NCBI RefSeq assembly: GCF_000518185.1 | Contig: NZ_JADC01000011.1 | Coordinates: forward strand, 124,001-188,000 | Reading direction: 5' to 3' | Length of the DNA: 64,000 nt | Origin: Bartonella clarridgeiae ATCC 51734 | Lineage (GTDB): Bacteria; Pseudomonadota; Alphaproteobacteria; Rhizobiales; Rhizobiaceae | Part shown: positions 1 to 8,611 of the stretch, piece after piece | How the letters are laid out: each line of letters opens with the position of its first letter | Numbering within the stretch: position 1 is the stretch's first letter | Translations under genes and position numbers: made by a program | Notes under the pieces: model-generated | The model's input: the letters and a program-made list of their open reading frames with translations, nothing else | Database searches by the model: none | What the model was told of the DNA's origin: nothing

Positions 1-140
1 CAAAAGGAAGCGCTATTTTTATGCATTTAACGCGGGATAATTATATGCCAACAGAAGGATGTATTGCACTTTCATATCGTGATATGCAACGTATTTTACC
101 CTATATTAACCAACGCACCAAAATTATTGTTTTAGGTTAA
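1..140 (+). CDS. L,D-transpeptidase (YkuD family), C-terminal part
   Basis: Only the last 45 codons lie in the window, in the frame ending with TAA at 138-140. The readable part has the YkuD catalytic signature: MHLTRDNYMPTEGCIALS contains the T-x-G-C-I-A-L-S block with the nucleophilic cysteine. The upstream histidine of the full H...S-x-G-C motif is outside or just at the edge. Enzymes of this family make 3-3 crosslinks in peptidoglycan or attach envelope proteins to it, in the periplasm. The stop overlaps the stop of the convergent EVE gene by three bases. The N-terminus cannot be judged. Confidence 0.85.
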   Translation, partial: KGSAIFMHLTRDNYMPTEGCIALSYRDMQRILPYINQRTKIIVLG

Positions 141-565
141 AGATCTGTGAGTTTCAATCCTCCCATAGAGCATATTTCTTTCCATTCATCTTCTGTAACC
201 GATTGTACCGATAAGCGCATAGCTTTGACCAATATCATATTTTTTAATTTTGGATTGGCTTTGATTTGTTTTAATGAAACAGGATTTGGTATATCACAAA
301 TAGCACGAATATCTACACATTCCCAGCGTGAATCGAAACTTGTAGAATCAGGATGCGCTTCAGCACATACTTCTACAATGCCAACTATTTCTAGTCCTTG
401 ATTTGAATGATAAAAAAAACCTTTATCACCATATTTCATGGCGCGCATATTGTTGCGCGCTTGATAATTACGCACACCATCCCATTGTTCACCATAAACT
501 CCCTTTTGTTTTTGCATATCCCATGACCATTTATGGGGTTCAGATTTGAAGAGCCAATAAGCCAT
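137..565 (-). CDS. EVE domain-containing protein
   Basis: This 142-residue protein is a single EVE domain over its whole length. It opens with the typical MAYWLFKSEP and W-D-G-V-R-N-Y-Q-A-R-N block (residues about 28-38) and has the aromatic cage-type residues Y-H-S-N in the middle. EVE domains resemble YTH/PUA folds and are thought to bind modified bases in DNA or RNA; no substrate is known for this bacterial subgroup. It lies 35 bases downstream of tsaD on the same strand, as in related alphaproteobacteria, where gpsA often stands between them; gpsA is absent here. Function is inferred from family only. Confidence 0.88.
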   Translation of the reverse strand: MAYWLFKSEPHKWSWDMQKQKGVYGEQWDGVRNYQARNNMRAMKYGDKGFFYHSNQGLEIVGIVEVCAEAHPDSTSFDSRWECVDIRAICDIPNPVSLKQIKANPKLKNMILVKAMRLSVQSVTEDEWKEICSMGGLKLTDL

Positions 566-600
566 GAAGTCTCCTTTGCGTAGTTTATTAGTTTGCGGAT

Positions 601-1695
601 TTATACTTTTGTTCCACGACGTCCTGTCCCGATTAAAGGAGGAGCTTTTTCATCCAATGGCCAGCGTGAGCGAGGTGCGATATCAAGAGAACTTACTTGT
701 CCCCGTGCTAAACGCTCAGCACCAACAAAAGCAATCATTGCAGCATTATCTGTACATAAAGAAAGAGGTGGAGCAATAAATTCAAAGCCGTGTTGATGAG
801 CAAGTTTTTGTAAATTATAACGAATAGCTTGATTAGCAGCAACTCCTCCAGCAACAACTAAGGCAGGGAGAGTACATCCTTCATAATGAGAAAAAGGATA
901 ACGGTGGATAAATTTTTGCAACGACAAACCAACTCGGTCCTGTAATATATCGATCACAGCTTCTTGAAAACTTGCAGCGATGTCAGAAACATCACTTTCT
1001 GTCAAAGGTGCCATAGCTGTTGCAACTTGCCGAACAGCAGTTTTAAGACCAGAGAAAGAAAAATCCAGCCGTTTATCGCCTTTTAAAGGTCGTGGAAGAG
1101 AAATGCGATTTTTATCCCCCAATAAGGCGGCTTTCTCAATTTCTGGACCGCCAGGATAAGGAAGACCTAAGAGTTTTGCAGTTTTATCAAAAGCCTCTCC
1201 TAGTGCATCATCAATGGTCGTGCCCAAACGCTGGTAATGACCCACCTCATGGACAAGAATTGTTTGAGTATGACCACCTGAAACCAAGAGCAATAAATAG
1301 GGAAAACTAACATTATGCGTTAGAACAGCTGTTAAAGCATGTCCTTCTAGGTGGTTGACTCCAATAAAAGGCTTTCCGGTAGCAAAAGCTAGCGCTTTTG
1401 CGCTCATAAGTCCAACTAAAAGTCCTCCTATCAAACCAGGACCACTTGTTGCTGCAATAGCATCAATATCTTTGAGTTTTATCTTGGCCTCTGTAAGAGC
1501 TTGGAGAATTAAACCATCAAGAATTTCAACGTGAGCACGTGCAGCAATTTCAGGAACAACACCGCCATAAGGTGCGTGGTGATCAATTTGACTCCAAATA
1601 ATATTGGAAAGAATATGGCTTTTTCCTTCATTGTCGCGCTCAACAACAGCGACAGCAGTTTCATCACAACTCGTTTCTATTCCCAACAGACGCAT
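601..1695 (-). CDS. tsaD: tRNA N6-adenosine threonylcarbamoyltransferase
   Basis: TsaD transfers the threonylcarbamoyl group from TC-AMP to A37 of ANN-decoding tRNAs, working with TsaB and TsaE in the cytoplasm. The 364-residue protein begins [13 protein letters not shown], a Kae1/TsaD hallmark. It carries the metal-binding N-H-L-E-G-H motif with histidines at 115 and 119, and the SGGHT and D-D-A-L-G-E-A-F-D blocks. Length is normal for the family. The enzyme's product, t6A37, is the substrate of MtaB, encoded at 37.6 kb in this window. In many relatives hemC is the divergent neighbour upstream; here the upstream 2 kb is non-coding debris, in line with loss of heme synthesis. Confidence 0.96.
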   Translation of the reverse strand: MRLLGIETSCDETAVAVVERDNEGKSHILSNIIWSQIDHHAPYGGVVPEIAARAHVEILDGLILQALTEAKIKLKDIDAIAATSGPGLIGGLLVGLMSAKALAFATGKPFIGVNHLEGHALTAVLTHNVSFPYLLLLVSGGHTQTILVHEVGHYQRLGTTIDDALGEAFDKTAKLLGLPYPGGPEIEKAALLGDKNRISLPRPLKGDKRLDFSFSGLKTAVRQVATAMAPLTESDVSDIAASFQEAVIDILQDRVGLSLQKFIHRYPFSHYEGCTLPALVVAGGVAANQAIRYNLQKLAHQHGFEFIAPPLSLCTDNAAMIAFVGAERLARGQVSSLDIAPRSRWPLDEKAPPLIGTGRRGTKV

Positions 1696-2729
1696 TTTAG
1701 GCTAAATTTTATATTATGATTTATTAAATATGTACGTATCATGAATATACAAAGATGAAAAGAATTTCGCTTAAAATTGGTTGATCTTAGAATTGAGAGA
1801 CTTAGCTTATTAGTCTATAATGTTCATGATGAGTAAATGAGAGCATTTTTCGTATTAAACGGAATAATTAATGCCAAAATTTTTTCTTGTATAAGCTTAA
1901 TAAAATTTTGTATGATCACTGTAGTGTATTTTAACATCTGTTAAAAGCGCTTTATCGAAATTATTTGATTATATAGATTTGGTAGTGAAAGTTGATATAG
2001 ATTATAAAGTAGATCACTTTTGTGTTTTTTTGTAAGCCATATGCTGTATTGATTTATGACACTTTATAAGGTCAGCTAAAAGTTCTATAGGCTTTCTTTT
2101 CTAATGATATCGATTTCAATCAATACTATCTTCACAGACCAAAATCCTTCTTAATTTTAATAGATGCTTCCTATCGCTACTGCGTTGTCTATCAAGATTT
2201 CATACCAAAAAATAGCTTTTTGCAATATGCATAGTCACCAACCTCAAAACTGCTGTGTATATTAGTTTCATAAACCCAAAAATTGCCCTAAGTCCAACAA
2301 TAGCCATCATATGATAGATTATTTTTATTTCCTATTATTTTCTACAAAATCACCAAAATTCTAAAGTGTTCGGACATAATATAAAACACGAGTTTGTATA
2401 TTAATTTTACTTTCTCGTATTAATTCGTGTTTCTATTAATATCTATTTTGAAATTTCCTCTATTTTAATTATTAAAAATTTTCTAAATACAGTAAAATAT
2501 ATAATAGCCAATGCTTTTCAGATTATTTGTACGAGAATACTGATGTGTTTGTTAATAAAAGCGAACAATAATTTCGCCTTTTTGCAAACTCTACAGAGGA
2601 AACAGAGTAATGGCTTGCAACAGCATAATGTTATTCCTGATGAGAAATTGGTACATTTTGGAACTGTTTATCCTGGTGAAAAATACTATGATCTTTCTAT
2701 TAAGTCTATAAGATCTAGCATTTAAAGAA
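1696..2729. other. Gene-free AT-rich region upstream of tsaD
   Basis: About 1 kb with stops in all frames and no codon pattern that I recognise. A 60-codon open stretch at 2543-2725 (plus strand) is just upstream of the helicase remnant and could belong to the same fossil, but I see no family signature in it. The region begins where hemC usually sits in related genomes. No RNA gene, insertion sequence or terminator is visible. Confidence 0.5.
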
Positions 2730-3269
2730 CTATCACATTTACTACGCTAACAACTTTTCTCAAGGAATTATCTTGTATTCGTTATGTTTAAAGAATCCTA
2801 AGATTTTTGGACATTTATTACAGTTGAATGGAAATTAGGTAGCTTATATAAGAATTATGAAAGTTTCGAACATCTCTAGTAATTTTTGAAAAAGGAAATC
2901 CTAAACTTACGAATATCGCTAATTTCAAAACATTTTAACACATTACAGAAATGAAATTTGCTACAATTAAATAAAAAGAAGATAAATCTGTTGTTCTCTA
3001 CAATAAACAATATCACAATAAAAAATATCTCTCTTGAATCTTATAAATATATTGTAGATGATAGATCTGCTCTTGAATAGGTAATGAAGCGATAAATTGT
3101 AAAAATAGTAAAATAAGCGAAGTTGTTAATGATGCTACTTAAATTATACTGTTGAAAGAATTCACAACATAACTTATCCATTAGAATCATTTCTAATAAT
3201 TTATTAATCGCCAGTTTAGCAACAATAAAAATTATTTGTAATCTTCCAAAATTGAAAATAAACAGATGA
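2730..3269 (+). pseudogene. Fossil C-terminus of a large DEAD/DEAH helicase / type ISP-like restriction protein
   Basis: No frame stays open, but successive pieces in three frames reproduce the conserved tail of very large helicase-methylase proteins. At 2802-2879 the frame reads DFWTFITVEWKLGSLYKNYE, resembling the D-F-W-x-F-x-x-A-G-R-K-L-x-x-L-H-x-N-Y-E block. At 2942-3000 comes ITEMKFATIK then a stop, then KEDKSVVLYN. At 3009-3090 NITIKNISLESYKYIVDDRS then ALE-stop-VMKR corresponds to I-T-I-K-N-I-P...Y-x-V-N-G-K-S-A-L-E-W-V-M-E-R. At about 3168-3269 ISNNLLIASLATIKIICNLP matches the L-R-V-I-x-x-S-L-x-T-x-x-I-V-x-x-L-P end. Many stops and shifts show an old inactivation. The family is recalled from memory of such C-termini, so moderate confidence; the N-terminal domains are gone or unrecognisable. 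Confidence 0.5.
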
Positions 3270-3909
3270 GTAATTCATGAGATATATTTTCCTTTGATTT
3301 CAAATTATTTTGAAAATAATTCCTTACTTGAATTTAAAATTTTGAATAAAAATGCAATAAAAATTTAAGCTTATTAATTTTCATTACTTCATTTTTCTTT
3401 AAAAAACGATTAGATTTTATACTGTAAATATATAATAACTCTTTAACTAAATAGCTATGAACATAATTTTGTAATTTATTACAGAAGGAGAGAATAAGAG
3501 CATTTTCTTGATTATGTGTTATTAACATTTTGTTTCTTATATGACAATTATAACATATTATGTTTGAAAATGCTTGCAATTCAAATTAATCACTATTAAA
3601 TGTTCTTCTTTTATTTTATATCATTATTTTTTATAGTGAGAAATGCTCATTATATGATTTATGTTAAAGATATTTTGTAAAATAATACCCGGTTTTTTAT
3701 TGCATTATAAATATCTTAATATTTTATAAATATTACTTTAATGAAGTAAAAAATTATAGGAGACTATAGAGATTAAACTTGATACTAATAAATATTTAAG
3801 CATATTATAAGCACGATAAGCATATCTTAAATAGGATAAATTAGATGTTAAGGGGGGAAGTACTTTATTTCTAAAATTTTATTAATATTAGATTAGAAAG
3901 AATTGTTAC
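3270..3909. other. Gene-free AT-rich region before the repeat gene
   Basis: About 640 bases, extremely AT-rich, with many short poly-A and poly-T tracts. An 81-codon minus-strand open stretch (3334-3579) has no recognisable feature and a composition expected by chance. The last 60 bases must contain the promoter and ribosome site of the solenoid gene; AGAAAG nine bases before the ATG is the only, weak, candidate ribosome site. Confidence 0.45.
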
Positions 3910-5601
3910 ATGACCTTACCAGCAAACTCAAAAAAAACGCCCACCAAAAAAAAATCCCAATCAAATCAATCCGTAGAAAAAAAGTATCGCCTTATAATCT
4001 TGGAGGGTTCCAGTGAATTGTATCGTATTATAGCTCTTAGATCCTTCGGAGATGTAAGAGAAGGTGATATTGGTGGTGTTATTCAAAATGAAAATAATTT
4101 GTCACACAAGGGCAACTGTTGGATTTATCGAGATGCTCAGGTTACTGGAGAAGCTAAAGTTTATGACGATGCCCAAATTAGGGATGAAGTCAAAATTTAT
4201 GGAAAAGCCAAAATTTATGGAAAAGCCAAAATTTATGGAATAACCAAGGTTTATGGGAAGGCTCAAATTTTTGGCAAAGCTGAGGTTCGTGGAACAACCC
4301 AAGTTCATGGGAGTGCCAAAATTTATGGATATGCTGAGATCAATGGAAATCCGAACATTTACGATGATGCAAAGATCTATGGACATGCTCAGATTAAAGG
4401 CAGAAATAAAATTTTTGGCAACGCTCAAATTTATGAAAATTGTTTTATTAATGAAGATGCCATAATTTATGGTAATGCTGAAATTTATGGCAATGCCCAG
4501 ATTAGTGGGAAAAGTAAAGTTTATGGTAATGGTAAAGTTTATGATACTGCTAAGGTTTATGATGATGCCAGTGTTGCGGGATCGGGCTTGGTTTGTGGCA
4601 ATGCTCATGTTTACCAAAATGCCAAGATTTGGGGGGGTAAGATTAAAAAAAATGCAACAGTTTTAGGCAATGCGGAAATTTTTGGTAAATCTACGATTAC
4701 TGGAAATGCCAAAATCTCTGGTGATGCCATAATTTCTGGTTATGCTCAGATTCGTGACAATGCTCAGGTTTATGGAAACGTCAAAATTTATGAAAAAGCT
4801 AAGATTTTTCATGATGTTCATGTTAAAGATAAAGTCGAAATTTGGGGACATGCCCAAGTTTATGGTAACAGTGTAATTTCGGGTGAATCTAGAATTTATG
4901 ATTATGCTCAAGTTTATGGATACACTCAAATTTATGGTAATGCTCTGATTTTCGGGAAAGCTGTAGTTGCAGAAAGAGCTCAGATTTATGAATTTGCTAA
5001 GGTTTATGACATAGCTTTGATTACTGGAAATGCTCAGGTTTACGGAAATGCTCTCGTTTTTAACAACGCTAGAATTCGTGATAATGCCCAAGTTTATGGC
5101 AATTCTAAGATTTACGAAAAAACCGAAATTTGGGATGAAGCCAAAGTTTATGGTGATGCTAGAATTTTCGGACAATCTCAGATTTTCGGAGAAGCTAAAA
5201 TTTATGATGAAGTCAAAGTTTATGATAACGCTGCGATTACTGAAAAAGCGGAAATTTCTGGTACTGCAAAAATTTATGAAAAGGCTAGAGTTTTTGGTCA
5301 AGCTCGAGTTTTTGGCAATTCCGCAGTTTTCGGTCAAGCTCGAGTTTTTGGCAATGCTGAGATTTATGATACAAACCTTTTTAAGGATGCAGTTTTTGGC
5401 AATATGTTGAATTTTAATGAGAATACAGCTCAAACTCTTGATGAAAATACAGTTCAAACTCTTGAGGAGAACAAAGTTAAAGTTCTTAAAACTGATAACA
5501 CTGATAATTATAGAACTGCCTATGAAAATAACGATAATCTCCAAATACCTAATTCTGAAAAAAGGTGGCAGAATAGAAATAATGTGTCTATGCAGATATA
5601 A
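3910..5601 (+). CDS. YdcK-like hexapeptide-repeat beta-solenoid protein
   Basis: This 563-residue protein has three parts. Residues 1-25 are rich in K, S, T and Q. Residues 26-70 form a cap module (YRLIILEGSSELYRI, then F-G-D-V-R-E-G-D-I-G-G, then N-N-L-S-H-K-G-N-C-W) typical of YdcK-type proteins. Residues 71-497 are about seventy imperfect six-residue repeats of the form I/V-Y-G-N/K/D-A-Q/K, the pattern of a left-handed parallel beta-helix with three hexads per turn, so some 23 turns. Residues 498-563 are polar. There is no signal peptide or membrane segment. Hexapeptide enzymes normally have far shorter helices plus a catalytic histidine loop; none is evident, so a structural, binding or surface role is as likely as acyltransfer. 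It stands alone between eroded regions, and its C-terminus appears frameshifted. Confidence 0.82.
   Translation: MTLPANSKKTPTKKKSQSNQSVEKKYRLIILEGSSELYRIIALRSFGDVREGDIGGVIQNENNLSHKGNCWIYRDAQVTGEAKVYDDAQIRDEVKIYGKAKIYGKAKIYGITKVYGKAQIFGKAEVRGTTQVHGSAKIYGYAEINGNPNIYDDAKIYGHAQIKGRNKIFGNAQIYENCFINEDAIIYGNAEIYGNAQISGKSKVYGNGKVYDTAKVYDDASVAGSGLVCGNAHVYQNAKIWGGKIKKNATVLGNAEIFGKSTITGNAKISGDAIISGYAQIRDNAQVYGNVKIYEKAKIFHDVHVKDKVEIWGHAQVYGNSVISGESRIYDYAQVYGYTQIYGNALIFGKAVVAERAQIYEFAKVYDIALITGNAQVYGNALVFNNARIRDNAQVYGNSKIYEKTEIWDEAKVYGDARIFGQSQIFGEAKIYDEVKVYDNAAITEKAEISGTAKIYEKARVFGQARVFGNSAVFGQARVFGNAEIYDTNLFKDAVFGNMLNFNENTAQTLDENTVQTLEENKVKVLKTDNTDNYRTAYENNDNLQIPNSEKRWQNRNNVSMQI
4120..5400 (+). repeat. 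18-bp periodic tandem coding repeat (hexapeptide array)
   Basis: The DNA repeats with an 18-base period, each unit approximating AARRTTTATGGNAANGCY and encoding one hexad. Roughly 71 units run without interruption. Near-identical neighbours occur, for example the units around 4190-4235 and 5280-5355, which suggests expansion by slipped-strand or recombination events. Because the period is a multiple of three and lacks stop triplets on the opposite strand, long antisense frames are also open; these are by-products. Confidence 0.85.
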
Positions 5602-5753
5602 GATTGAGGATTACACATATTGAAAATAAAGCTATTATTTGTGATAATTTGCAGGTTTATGGGAAATTACGTTTTTTGAAAAAGCTTTTTTATCAAGAAA
5701 TAAGAAATTTACCAGGCACTATAGAGCTAAATTATAAAAGCAAAAATAGTTAA
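5583..5753 (+). pseudogene. Out-of-frame C-terminal tail of the solenoid gene
   Basis: Just past the stop of the solenoid gene, another frame (offset from the main frame) is open to TAA at 5751-5753. It reads first VYADIRLRITHIENKAI, then CDNLQVYGKL and a lysine-rich end. The VYADI and LQVYG pieces again look like hexad repeats. The simplest reading is that the original protein was about 50 residues longer and a frameshift near 5560-5600 gave the present stop. An independent remnant of a second solenoid copy is possible. Confidence 0.5.
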
Positions 5754-6702
5754 GTTCAGTCATTGTATTTTATATTTTTACAAAGAGACTTTACGAAACA
5801 ATATAAGTAATAAGCGCTAAAAATAAGTAATAAGCGCTAAAAACGTGGAATTTTGTACTTAGTAGAATAAACTTGATACGATGCCTCAGTTTTATTCAAT
5901 GACTACTTAAAAATTATTAGATTAGGCTATGAGTATATACTGTATACAGAAATATTCTGTAGAGAACCCCCTATATGTTACTATAATTAAACTAAATGCA
6001 AAGAATTGCGAGCAAATGTTTTTAAAGCTAAGAGGATCTTTATACAAAGCTGAATCAGAAGTAGCTATTCAAGTTAGTGATAGCTAAATATCATCAGAAT
6101 AATAAGAACTGGTTCAGCTTTTAACTCATATGCTTTTTAAGCCTTAAATACCATGAAGAGCTACAGTTCGTTCATGATACAAGTTTCTAAAATTCTGATA
6201 AAAAATATAGATCTAACTGGTTAAATATAAGATTTATTAATAGGAAGGACCTATTTTGAGGAATAAGACAACTCTGATATGAGAAGGTAATTATGTAAAT
6301 ACTCTTAATCAGATGTTATAATCAAGAATTTGTGTAATGTAATGTATAAGGTGATTTGTGCAATTATTTTCCTGATATGAGCAGGATAGTAATTTATTAT
6401 TACTTCTTGCTATAGACAAGGAAATAGCAATTAATAACTTGTTATGCCGTTAAACAACTAATATTATTAATCTCAAAATAGCATCGGTTGATTGATGTTA
6501 GCAAGAAGCATATAATGTTTATCACTAACTCTGAAATATATGATCAGCAATACGCACAATCTTCCAAAGAACTGGCAAAGTAGTTTGTTTATGATCAAGC
6601 ACAACAGACTATGACATCGCATTATATACAATAAAAGAAAATTTCTGCTGTGCACATTCATAAAAATACCAAAAAAATCCGGTGTGAATACGATTAGATA
6701 TC
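5754..6702. other. Gene-free region between the solenoid gene and holA
   Basis: About 950 bases, apart from the 20-bp duplication, without a recognisable gene. Short coding-like fragments exist on the plus strand near 6000-6130 but none can be assigned to a family. A perfect 10-bp palindrome CTGTATACAG lies at 5940-5949. A 62-codon minus-strand frame at 6473-6661 has no signature. In relatives the DNA beside holA carries other housekeeping genes, so this looks like an eroded insertion site. Confidence 0.45.
5803..5842. repeat. Perfect 20-bp tandem duplication
   Basis: The unit ATAAGTAATAAGCGCTAAAA occurs twice back to back (5803-5822 and 5823-5842). Each unit contains the palindrome AGCGCT. 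It lies in non-coding DNA 200 bases after the solenoid gene and looks like a recent slippage product or a two-copy variable repeat. Confidence 0.85.
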
Positions 6703-7746
6703 TTACAAATCCTTTTGGCGTTTTGCAATAATTGTCAATTCCAACAGAAGTTGGTGAATGATTGTTTCATTCAAAAGTGGGTTTTTACGACTCTCTAAAA
6801 TAGCGGATTGTATTTTTTTCATCGCATATAAAATTTGTTCCAAGTTCCAATATCTTAAAGCTTGTTCAACTTTTTTTTTTCTTTGAAAAAAAATCGGTGG
6901 TCGAGCTTGAGCAACCACTTCAAAAGAATTTTTACCTTCAATTTCCACTTGATAACGTAAAAGCTGTAACTGTTGAAAATTCCTTTGAGCTACATTCAAA
7001 ATAAAGAGAAATCTGCTGTTTATAACTACATAACGACTAAAATAAGTTTCAAAACCTGCTAAATCTCCCAGTAAAACAGCATCAATCACTTCATCTTGAG
7101 AAAGAGCGCTCACATCGCTAACGACAGCTTTTACATCCTCAAGAGCAATATGAGTTTTTTTTAAAGCATAAAGACAAAGCTTTTCCAATTCACTACGTGA
7201 TGCAAGACGATCTTCACCTATATTTTGGTGCAAACATTGACGTGCTTCCAAAGAGAGAGTTATACTGAACTCATCTAAAATCTCATCAATCAATCCATTA
7301 AGAGAATGAACGTTATCTGCATAACAAGGCAAAGCAATTGCTGTAGATGCCATTTCAATAATATTGCGTAATCCTACTCCTTTTTTTAAATCTCCCGCCT
7401 CAATTAAAATAAAACTTTTTTTCGGTGGTTCTGTTATTAAAAATTTAAGTGCTTTAAGAAAGCCTTTGTGGTTATCACCATTTGATACCCATATTAAACG
7501 ATCACCACCAAAGAGTGACAAAGTACGCGCTTCATTTCCTAATCGTGCAGGGTCTTTATCAATTTCAGCAGCATCCAAACGAACGGTTGAAAAAGGGTTT
7601 TCTATTGCCACCTGGGTGAGCTTAGCAAAACGCTGAGCACGTTCACAAACAAGACCCCGATCCGGTCCATAAATTAAAACAATAGGAAAAGAACGTGAAA
7701 AATATTTTAAAAACTGATCAACTTCATGTGCTTTCTTATGAGCCAA
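6703..7746 (-). CDS. holA: DNA polymerase III subunit delta
   Basis: HolA is the clamp-loader delta subunit that opens the beta sliding clamp during replication. The 347-residue product has the family start with VLIYGPDRGLVCERA (residues about 22-36), the P-F-S-T-V-R-L-D-A segment and the SLFGGDRLIWVSNGD segment of the N-terminal AAA-like fold, which lacks a Walker motif in this subunit. A helical collar domain follows, ending in a region rich in I, L, Q and K. Length is normal. In most relatives holA follows lptE and leuS; here the upstream 700 bases hold no gene, so holA appears to be transcribed alone. Confidence 0.93.
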   Translation of the reverse strand: MAHKKAHEVDQFLKYFSRSFPIVLIYGPDRGLVCERAQRFAKLTQVAIENPFSTVRLDAAEIDKDPARLGNEARTLSLFGGDRLIWVSNGDNHKGFLKALKFLITEPPKKSFILIEAGDLKKGVGLRNIIEMASTAIALPCYADNVHSLNGLIDEILDEFSITLSLEARQCLHQNIGEDRLASRSELEKLCLYALKKTHIALEDVKAVVSDVSALSQDEVIDAVLLGDLAGFETYFSRYVVINSRFLFILNVAQRNFQQLQLLRYQVEIEGKNSFEVVAQARPPIFFQRKKKVEQALRYWNLEQILYAMKKIQSAILESRKNPLLNETIIHQLLLELTIIAKRQKDL

Positions 7747-8459
7747 AACATTAATCCATTAAAAGTCTATCATCAAAAGCTTCGCTACAAAACTTATGAA
7801 ATAGTTCAATTTAGCTATCCACAACATTAAACTTTTACACTCTTTTTGACAATGTCCCAGATTACTTTTCGTTATGCAACATCAGAATCTACTCCCTATA
7901 ATCAAAAATCTAACGCATAGAATTCATCACTATACTAATGGTTTCCCTCTTTTGTTTAATAATTTTTCGTCAAAACATCACAAAATCAGCTATTCCTAAA
8001 CTTAATACTGAAGAAAGCTTATCAAATACCAAATTATTTCCTGTATCGAGTACAACAACAAACTCTTTGTTAACAGGATTGTTCGTGTGATTCTGAAAAG
8101 ACTTTTCAAGATGAAGATTTCACCAAACATTTTTATTTTGCAAAATTACTGTTTCTAGCAACTTATACTTATAATCTTCTATGAAAAGCACTTTTAATGT
8201 GATTTTCTGCTTTTATCAAATTTTCATTCCCAAAGAGTAATCACAATAAAACATAATCTCACTTTTCAACACGGCTATACTCTTACGGGTAAAAAAATCA
8301 TAGAGAATAATTGACTTAAAAAGCACTTTTAAAACCAATCTCTATTCTAATTTTTAAACATCAAAAAATAAATTATACAAAACATTATTTTTTTGTTGCA
8401 ATTCAGAAAAGCCTACGCCATACAAATAAAGTTTGAGAAAAAGTGTTTCAAATTTTTAA
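7747..8459. other. Gene-free region between holA and tRNA-Gly
   Basis: About 710 bases with stops in every frame. A plus-strand stretch near 7935-8085 reads with a coding-like bias (it includes KLNTEESLSNTKLFPV) before meeting stops, but no family is recognised. A near-perfect DnaA-type 9-mer CTATCCACA occurs at 7815-7823, probably by chance. lptE, the usual neighbour, is not detectable. Confidence 0.4.
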
Positions 8460-8534
8460 GCGGGTGTAGCTCAGGGGTAGAGCACAACCTTGCCAAGGTT
8501 GGGGTCGTGGGTTCGAATCCCATCGCCCGCTCCA
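8460..8534 (+). tRNA. tRNA-Gly(GCC)
   Basis: A complete cloverleaf: acceptor GCGGGTG pairs with CGCCCGC, D arm GCTC/GAGC, anticodon loop CTTGCCAAG with anticodon GCC, T arm GTGGG-TTCGAAT-CCCAT. CCA is encoded at 8532-8534. It decodes GGC and GGU. A short stem with a T run follows 50 bases downstream. Confidence 0.97.
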
Positions 8535-8587
8535 CTGGTTAGTGTGAATTTATTTTAAAATGTGAACTAATCTAATCTTTAAGCTAT

Positions 8588-8611
8588 AGACTTTTTTCTA
8601 AGAGTCTTTTT
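8588..8611 (+). terminator. Intrinsic terminator after tRNA-Gly
   Basis: AGACT at 8588-8592 pairs with AGTCT at 8603-8607 around a ten-base loop, followed by a run of five T. The stem is short and AT-rich, but its position after the tRNA gene supports the call. Confidence 0.5.

Noticed and set aside
3334-3579. 81-codon minus-strand open frame
   Set aside because: Composition follows local AT bias, there is no ribosome site or domain, and it sits in debris.
4120-5400. CRISPR-like repetition
   Set aside because: Units are contiguous 18-mers without spacers and encode a steady hexapeptide pattern; no cas genes are present.
4102-5544. Long antisense reading frames opposite the solenoid gene (171 and 293 codons), rich in N-F-S-I-S-I-N repeats
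   Set aside because: They result from an 18-bp repeat whose complement lacks stop triplets in one frame. They have no ribosome site or family likeness, and the plus strand has a convincing YdcK-type cap.
5940-5949. CTGTATACAG palindrome as a LexA (SOS) box
   Set aside because: Alphaproteobacterial LexA boxes are GTTC-N7-GTTC direct repeats, and no SOS gene follows.
7815-7823. CTATCCACA as part of a second origin
   Set aside because: A single isolated near-match without cluster, AT-rich unwinding block or partition genes.
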